Shown: in pieces, positions 6,478-10,367 of the stretch
How the letters are laid out: each line of letters begins with the position of its first letter
Position numbering within the stretch: the stretch's first letter is position 1
Assembly: GCA_003599475.1 (NCBI GenBank)
Contig: QZKK01000038.1
Coordinates: forward strand, 1-10,367
Source of the DNA: Desulfobacteraceae bacterium
Lineage (GTDB): Bacteria; Desulfobacterota; Desulfobacteria; Desulfobacterales; SURF-15
Length of the DNA: 10,367 nt
Direction: 5' to 3'
Program-made: the position numbers and the translations under genes
Notes under the pieces: generated by a model
What the model was told of the DNA's origin: nothing
Databases searched by the model: none
What the model saw: the letters and a program-made list of their open reading frames with translations, nothing else

Positions 6478-6673
6478 GGGTTGCGAGTTGCGCGTTTCGA
6501 GTTGCGGGTTAAGGGTTGCGGGTTAAAATCCAGCCGTGCATGTAAGACTACAAGCCCTCTGAAGCCGACCGATCCGCTAATTGCACAACTGATCGACAGA
6601 TTTTCAACCGGCAACCCATGAATCGTAGTCCGCAACCCGCAACGCGTAACGCGCAACCCGTAACCCGCAACCC
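6478..6673. repeat. Facing arrays of 7-nt words (GGGTTGC / GCAACCC) between gmhA and the next gene
   Basis: The left arm (6478-6529) is seven successive 7-nt units starting at 6481, of general form TTGCGnG with variants TTTCGAG and TTAAGGG. The right arm (6610-6672) keeps a 7-nt phase for nine units, mostly CGCAACC or CGTAACC and their variants, and reads as the reverse complement of the left. Between them lie about 80 nt without evident repeats. The right arm ends 3 nt before the gmhA stop codon, the left arm 17 nt before the downstream start codon. A long imperfect cruciform or RNA hairpin is possible. Confidence 0.75.
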
Positions 6674-6675
6674 GT

Positions 6676-7263
6676 CTACCGATACTTTTCCGGAAACAGG
6701 ATCCGATCGACAAGATCGCACAGGATGTGAGCAAGCGTGATGTGGGCTTCCTGAATCCGCGCGGTGACATTCGAGGGAACGGTAAAGAGGATCTCGGCGC
6801 AATCGGCCAGCCCGCCCCCGCTTCCGGTCATCCCGAAGGTGAGCAGGCCCATTTCCCGTGCCGTCTTTACGGCGGAAACGATGTTTTTCGAGTTGCCGCT
6901 GGTGCTGATTCCCCACGCCACATCTCCTTCCTTCCCCAGGGCCCGGATCTGCTTGGAGAAGATATCGTCGAAACGGTAATCGTTTCCGATACTCGTCAAA
7001 ACGGAGGTGTCCGTCGTCAATGCGAGGGCTGCCAACGGCGCCCGTTCGACCGCGAAGCGGTTGACGAATTCTGCGGCGATATGCTGAGCATCTGCCGCAC
7101 TGCCGCCGTTTCCGAACAGGAGGATCTTGTGTCCGGAGGCCAAGGATTCCGCAATCCGTTCGGCGCCTGCAAGGAGGTTGTCGACATTGCCCCTGACGGC
7201 CCCTTCCTTGGTTGCGATGCTCTGTTCGAGCGTATCGAGGATGATCTTTTTCATCTTCAACAT
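6676..7263 (-). CDS. gmhA: Sedoheptulose-7-phosphate isomerase (phosphoheptose isomerase)
   Basis: This is a 195-residue SIS-domain enzyme that converts sedoheptulose 7-phosphate into D-glycero-D-manno-heptose 7-phosphate, the first step to the heptose of the lipopolysaccharide core. The sugar-phosphate site FGNGGSAADAQHIAAEF starts at about residue 50. GISTSGNSKN and the late IQEAHITLAH, with the metal/catalytic Gln, Glu and His region, are present. The length is typical. Two start codons are possible, the ATG at 7261-7263 and the ATG at 7252-7254 (MKKIIL). Neither has a strong ribosome binding site, and both lie in or next to a 16-bp tandem duplication. The gene is 46 nt downstream of the TPR gene and so may be read from the selA promoter. 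The partner genes for ADP-heptose synthesis are not in the window. Confidence 0.93.
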   Translation of the reverse strand: MLKMKKIILDTLEQSIATKEGAVRGNVDNLLAGAERIAESLASGHKILLFGNGGSAADAQHIAAEFVNRFAVERAPLAALALTTDTSVLTSIGNDYRFDDIFSKQIRALGKEGDVAWGISTSGNSKNIVSAVKTAREMGLLTFGMTGSGGGLADCAEILFTVPSNVTARIQEAHITLAHILCDLVDRILFPEKYR

Positions 7264-7308
7264 AGGTCCAATTCAACATAGGTCCAATAGGTCGTATGAG
7301 CCCTATAG
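7256..7308. repeat. 16-bp tandem duplication plus ATAGGTCC-type words at the gmhA start
   Basis: The 16 bases beginning TTCAACATAGG occur twice without mismatch, at 7256-7271 and 7272-7287. They are followed by related words (AATAGGTC, CCCTATAG) up to 7308, two bases from the stop of the TPR gene. The duplication carries the ATG of gmhA and its upstream sequence, so an out-of-frame copy of the start (7277-7279) lies 16 nt upstream of the real one. Confidence 0.75.
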
Positions 7309-7309
7309 T

Positions 7310-8647
7310 TCACGACGCCTTGGCCGCCGGACGGCCATGTATTTCTTCGATTCTGCACTTCGAATCGTGTCCGAGCCGGAGGGCCGCCTCGAACTCCTGA
7401 AGCGCTTCCTCATGGCGGTTCTGTTTCAGGTAGAGCTCACCGAGCCGGTGCCTGAACAGGCCGTTATCCGGGCAGACTCGTACGCTCTGCAGGCAGAACG
7501 TCGTCGAGATTTCCGGATTTTCTCCCTGGCGATCGAAGAGAAATCCCAGGGCGGAAAGTGCGGGAGCATCGTTGGGGTTGAGCTTTACGGCGGATTTATA
7601 GGCCCAGATGGCCCTGACGGTATCCTCCATGGCTGCGGCGCAATCCCCCAGCTTACGGAATGCCGCCCCGTTGTCGGATTTGAGCATCACGGCTTTCTCC
7701 AGAAAGGGCCGCGCATTTTCCGGCTGGTACATTTCGAGGTAGAGCTTTCCTGTCTGAAAGTTGATTTCAAAGACGTCTTTGCCCAACCGGTGCGCCTCGA
7801 TGAATCTTTCCAGCGCCCTTTGCCGGTCCTCTTTCAGCATGCTGACGATTCCCATGTTGTACACGGCCATGAATTCATCCGAATCCAGCCATGCCGCCGT
7901 TTCGAATTCTTCAAAGGCTTTTTCCAGATCCCCCATCATCCCGTAGCAGACGCCCAGGCTGTTGTGTACGTTCACGTTGGAAGGATCGAGCATCAGCGCT
8001 CTTTTGAATTCTTCGATGGCAGTCAGAACATCGCCCCCCCCGTAGTAATTATCCCCGCTGATGTTCAAGCTTACCGAGTCGAAGGAAACCAGACTGTCGG
8101 GTCCCAAAAAAGCCGCATGATCCAGCGCCTTTTGGGCGTTTTCGAGAATCTGGGACCTGCCGTAGTTGATCGTCGGGTACCCGGCAATGCCGATGGAAAC
8201 CGTCTCCTGAATGCCTTCCGACAGTGTCCGGCGGATTTTTTCCGCAATCCGGCTGCATGCGGAAACGTTGATGTCTGGCAGAAAGCAGCCGAACCGATCG
8301 TGATCGAGCCGCCCCCACATCCCCTCATGAGGTTTGCAGCAGGAATCGATGGCCTTTGCCGTGCTCAAAAGGATCTTTTCCATGGTTCCGCAGGGCATAT
8401 CGTCTGCAAACCGATCGATTTTTATGACCATCGCGCTGAAGGTAAAAAAAGACGACAGGAGATTCAGGCTCCGATCGACAAACTCCTTTCCTGAAGCCGC
8501 ATCGGGAAACACGGAAGACAGGCGGTCCTCGCCTGAAAAGGATTCCGGGGCGGTCTTTGCTTCCGGGCGGATGGCCTCTGTCCTGGAAAACAGGAATTGA
8601 TCGGCGGCTCCTCTGCTGCGCAAAACCGGATTCAAATGTGTCGTCAT
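7310..8647 (-). CDS. TPR-repeat protein with degenerate GGDEF-like N-terminal domain
   Basis: This is a 445-residue, probably cytosolic protein. Residues about 65-195 resemble a GGDEF (diguanylate cyclase) fold. The signature loop reads HDRFG (116-120) in place of GGDEF, followed by SIGIAGYP (151-158), a typical late GGDEF strand. The catalytic signature is lost, so cyclase activity is unlikely and a ligand-binding or structural role is more likely. Residues about 205-430 hold roughly six to seven tetratricopeptide repeats (for example AIEEFKRALMLDPSN from 210 and EEALQEFEAALRLG from 413), which form a protein-binding scaffold. The start at 8647 has GAGGA (8657-8661) 9 nt upstream and lies 4 nt after the selA stop, so the pair is cotranslated. 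A longer in-frame extension would overlap selA and is rejected. No partner can be named. A link to selenocysteine synthesis is only suggested by position. Confidence 0.85.
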   Translation of the reverse strand: MTTHLNPVLRSRGAADQFLFSRTEAIRPEAKTAPESFSGEDRLSSVFPDAASGKEFVDRSLNLLSSFFTFSAMVIKIDRFADDMPCGTMEKILLSTAKAIDSCCKPHEGMWGRLDHDRFGCFLPDINVSACSRIAEKIRRTLSEGIQETVSIGIAGYPTINYGRSQILENAQKALDHAAFLGPDSLVSFDSVSLNISGDNYYGGGDVLTAIEEFKRALMLDPSNVNVHNSLGVCYGMMGDLEKAFEEFETAAWLDSDEFMAVYNMGIVSMLKEDRQRALERFIEAHRLGKDVFEINFQTGKLYLEMYQPENARPFLEKAVMLKSDNGAAFRKLGDCAAAMEDTVRAIWAYKSAVKLNPNDAPALSALGFLFDRQGENPEISTTFCLQSVRVCPDNGLFRHRLGELYLKQNRHEEALQEFEAALRLGHDSKCRIEEIHGRPAAKAS

Positions 8648-8651
8648 TTTT

Positions 8652-10094
8652 TCAGGTCCTCGTAAGCAGGCTTTCAAAAGCATGTCGTATGATCGGGAGT
8701 TCGTCATCCTGTAAGGTCCTTGCGTCCATGAGAAACAGATCGTTTTCGATTCTGCCGATAATCGGGGGGACGTGAGAACGCATCCCTGCTTCGATTCCAT
8801 TGGCGGAAACGCCGTCCACAGCAACGGCGATACACTGTGTCGGCAGCTCCAGAAGAGGCAAAGCGCCGCCCCCCGAGCGGGAAACCGATTGGATGAGATG
8901 GAGGCGGAGATGCGGGCTTCCGATTTTCTGCAGCAGCCGCATCAAACGCTTTGCCTTTTTTTCGATCACACCTGCGGGGAGGGTCAGCATCCTCAGGGTC
9001 GGGATTGCGGAAACGGCTTTTTTTTCGTCCCGATACAGGCGCAAAGTGGTTTCCAAAGCGGCCAGAGTCAGCTTGTCGATGCGGAGAGCGCGGGTGAGGG
9101 GGTTTTTCCTTACTCGATCGACGATGTCCTTCCTCCCTACGATGATTCCGGACTGGGGGCCGCCGAGGAGCTTGTCCCCGCTGAAGGTGACGATATCGGC
9201 ACCCGTGCCGACAGATTCCTGAACCGTCGGCTCTTTCTGCAGTCCGTATCTGGAGAAGTCGATCAGGGTGCCGCTTCCGAGATCTTCCATGACGGGGATC
9301 TCGTGCTTTTTTCCGATGGACACCATCTCCTGAAGCCCGACTTCGGCGGTAAACCCGACGATGCTGTAATTGCTGCGATGCACCTTGAGCAGCAATGCGG
9401 TTTCCGAATGGATGGCCGCTTCATAATCCCTCGTGTGGGTCCGATTGGTTGTACCGACTTCTTTTAATACGGCCCCGCTTTTTGACATCACATCCGGTAT
9501 CCGGAAGGATCCTCCGATTTCGACGAGCTCTCCCCGGGATACGATCACCTCTTTGCCCCGTGCGATCGTTTCCAGGCAGAGCAGAACGGCCCCTGCATTG
9601 TTGTTTACCACCATGGCGGCTTCGCATCCGCACAACTCACACAAGATCCCCTCGACCGCCGAATACCTCGACCCGCGCCTTCCTACCCGAAGATCGAATT
9701 CGAGATTGGAGTAACGGCCGGCGATTTCCATCAGGTTTTCGATGGCTTCTGCGGCAAGAAGCGATCGGCCGAGATTCGTGTGAACGATGATGCCGGTCGC
9801 ATTGATCGTTCGGGCAAGGTTCGGCGCCATCTCATCGGAGACCATGCGCATGACCGTTGCTATGATTCCCGAGTCCGATACCTCCGGTTGGGGGGCTTCG
9901 TTCTCGGACACGAGTATCTTTTCCCGCAAATTCTCGATTGCGCTCCGGATGGATGTAATCAGCACGGATTTAGGGGTTTCAGAAAGGTATGGGTCTTTTT
10001 GGGCAAGCTCGAGGATATGATCGACGCCGGGAAGCTTTTGAAGCAGGGAATGTCTGGAACCGGCTTTTCGAGACGTTTCTTTGGATTTCAACAT
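8652..10094 (-). CDS. selA: L-seryl-tRNA(Sec) selenium transferase
   Basis: This is a 480-residue pyridoxal-phosphate enzyme of the cytosol that turns seryl-tRNA(Sec) into selenocysteinyl-tRNA(Sec), using selenophosphate. It matches the family along its length: INATGIIVHTNLGRS (about 97-111), VVNNNAGAVLL, SRGELVEIGGSFRIPD, EVGTTNRTH, then SGDKLLGGPQ with the cofactor-binding Lys at about residue 308. The ATG at 10092-10094 is chosen. Only a weak GGA precedes it, at 6 nt. A TTG at 10119-10121 would add nine residues and cannot be excluded. A possible promoter lies at 10174-10203. The gene is followed 4 nt later by the TPR gene. The organism should therefore have selenoproteins plus selB, selD and selC elsewhere. 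Confidence 0.96.
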   Translation of the reverse strand: MLKSKETSRKAGSRHSLLQKLPGVDHILELAQKDPYLSETPKSVLITSIRSAIENLREKILVSENEAPQPEVSDSGIIATVMRMVSDEMAPNLARTINATGIIVHTNLGRSLLAAEAIENLMEIAGRYSNLEFDLRVGRRGSRYSAVEGILCELCGCEAAMVVNNNAGAVLLCLETIARGKEVIVSRGELVEIGGSFRIPDVMSKSGAVLKEVGTTNRTHTRDYEAAIHSETALLLKVHRSNYSIVGFTAEVGLQEMVSIGKKHEIPVMEDLGSGTLIDFSRYGLQKEPTVQESVGTGADIVTFSGDKLLGGPQSGIIVGRKDIVDRVRKNPLTRALRIDKLTLAALETTLRLYRDEKKAVSAIPTLRMLTLPAGVIEKKAKRLMRLLQKIGSPHLRLHLIQSVSRSGGGALPLLELPTQCIAVAVDGVSANGIEAGMRSHVPPIIGRIENDLFLMDARTLQDDELPIIRHAFESLLTRT

Positions 10095-10142
10095 GCTCTG
10101 TCCGGCAAGAGGTCTCCCCAAAATTTCAATTCTGAGCGAAGC

Positions 10143-10167
10143 GAACCAGGTTCAATGTTCAATCAAG
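10143..10167. repeat. Short GGTTCAAT words in the selA leader
   Basis: GAACC-A-GGTTC is a palindrome at 10143-10153. GTTCAAT follows twice in a 7-nt step (10150-10156, 10157-10163). It lies in the predicted selA leader just below the putative transcription start. It is the weakest of the intergenic word repeats in this window. Confidence 0.4.
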
Positions 10168-10173
10168 TTCCAT

Positions 10174-10203
10174 TGTATATCATCGGGATTCATCGGTTTT
10201 CAA
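10174..10203 (-). promoter_or_regulatory. Putative promoter of selA
   Basis: On the minus strand TTGAAA (10198-10203) is followed after 18 nt by TATACA (10174-10179). Transcription would start near 10167, leaving a leader of about 70 nt to the selA ATG. Both boxes are good but not perfect. Confidence 0.45.
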
Positions 10204-10209
10204 CAAAAA

Positions 10210-10240
10210 TTGCTTTATGGATAGACGATTTTGGTATATT
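10210..10240 (+). promoter_or_regulatory. Putative extended -10 promoter of the epimerase gene
   Basis: TGGTATATT (10232-10240) fits an extended -10 element (TGn before TATATT). The upstream TTGCTT (10210-10215) is a weak -35 box at a long 19-nt spacing, which an extended -10 can tolerate. It diverges from the selA promoter, about 30 nt away. Confidence 0.45.
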
Positions 10241-10315
10241 AGCTCCTACATGCCTGAGGCTGGATCGGTGTCCGGCAGCCGGGCTCAACACGGATCACTT
10301 TTCGAAGGGATACAC

Positions 10316-10367
10316 ATGAAAAACATCCTGGTTACCGGCGGCTGCGGGTTTATCGGCACAAACTTCA
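10316..10367 (+). CDS. NAD-dependent sugar-nucleotide epimerase/dehydratase (5' end only)
   Basis: Only the first 17 codons are in the window, and the gene runs off the right edge. The start reads MKNILVTGGCGFIGTNF, the Rossmann-fold NAD-binding motif (TGGxGFIG) of extended short-chain dehydrogenases. The form, with Asn-Phe after FIGT, is close to dTDP-glucose 4,6-dehydratase (RfbB), but UDP-glucose 4-epimerase and related enzymes share this motif, so no symbol is given. The ATG has GAAGGGA (10304-10310) 5 nt upstream. A role in surface polysaccharide would suit the nearby heptose gene. Confidence 0.85.
   Translation, partial: MKNILVTGGCGFIGTNF

Noticed and set aside
6548..7279. Minus-strand open frame of 243 codons overlapping gmhA from the duplicated ATG
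   Set aside because: It is out of frame with the intact GmhA motifs and ends in translated 7-nt repeat. It is kept only as a note on the duplicated start.
7127..8494. Plus-strand open frame of 455 codons opposite the TPR gene and gmhA
   Set aside because: It crosses two real minus-strand genes and shows no domain of its own.
10155..10175. IHF-binding-like sequence AATCAA near the selA leader
   Set aside because: The downstream half of the consensus (TTR after four bases) does not fit.

Overview
The window reads as chromosomal DNA of a Gram-negative bacterium. The best guess is an anaerobic deltaproteobacterium (Desulfobacterota). Outer-membrane and peptidoglycan genes (an RlpA lipoprotein, a MltD-like transglycosylase, GmhA for lipopolysaccharide heptose) show a diderm. 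The CobA-HemD fusion beside HemC, the FmdB-type zinc ribbon with a Cys-rich tail, and SelA fit that group. This placement is inferred from gene content only. All genes look intact except the one cut by the right edge. No insertion sequence, phage, tRNA, rRNA or CRISPR array was seen.

Layout. Bases 1-350 are non-coding and end in a clear sigma-70 promoter. On the plus strand follow an IHF-alpha-type DNA-bending protein (351-632), a LysM lytic transglycosylase (640-1761) and an RlpA-family lipoprotein (1884-2591). They converge on a minus-strand block read from right to left: selA, a degenerate-GGDEF/TPR protein, gmhA, a deoxyhypusine-synthase-like protein of unknown role, an FmdB zinc ribbon, hemC and cobA-hemD. 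At the right edge a sugar-nucleotide epimerase/dehydratase gene starts on the plus strand, divergent from selA.

How the genes work together. HemC and CobA-HemD form a continuous route: porphobilinogen to hydroxymethylbilane, then uroporphyrinogen III, then precorrin-2, the branch point to siroheme, cobalamin and alternative haem. The fmdB, hemC and cobA-hemD genes are tightly joined by stop/start overlaps. selA and the TPR gene are separated by 4 nt and form another translational pair. SelA shows that the organism makes selenocysteine-tRNA, but no selB, selD or selC is present here.

The most unusual aspect is between the genes. Every gap longer than about 40 nt carries its own family of short-word repeats, mostly as two facing arms able to fold into a hairpin, with word lengths of 7 or 8 nt in the clearest cases. 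The families differ from gap to gap. They run into gene ends: the start codons of rlpA and gmhA and the last codons plus stop of hemD lie inside them.
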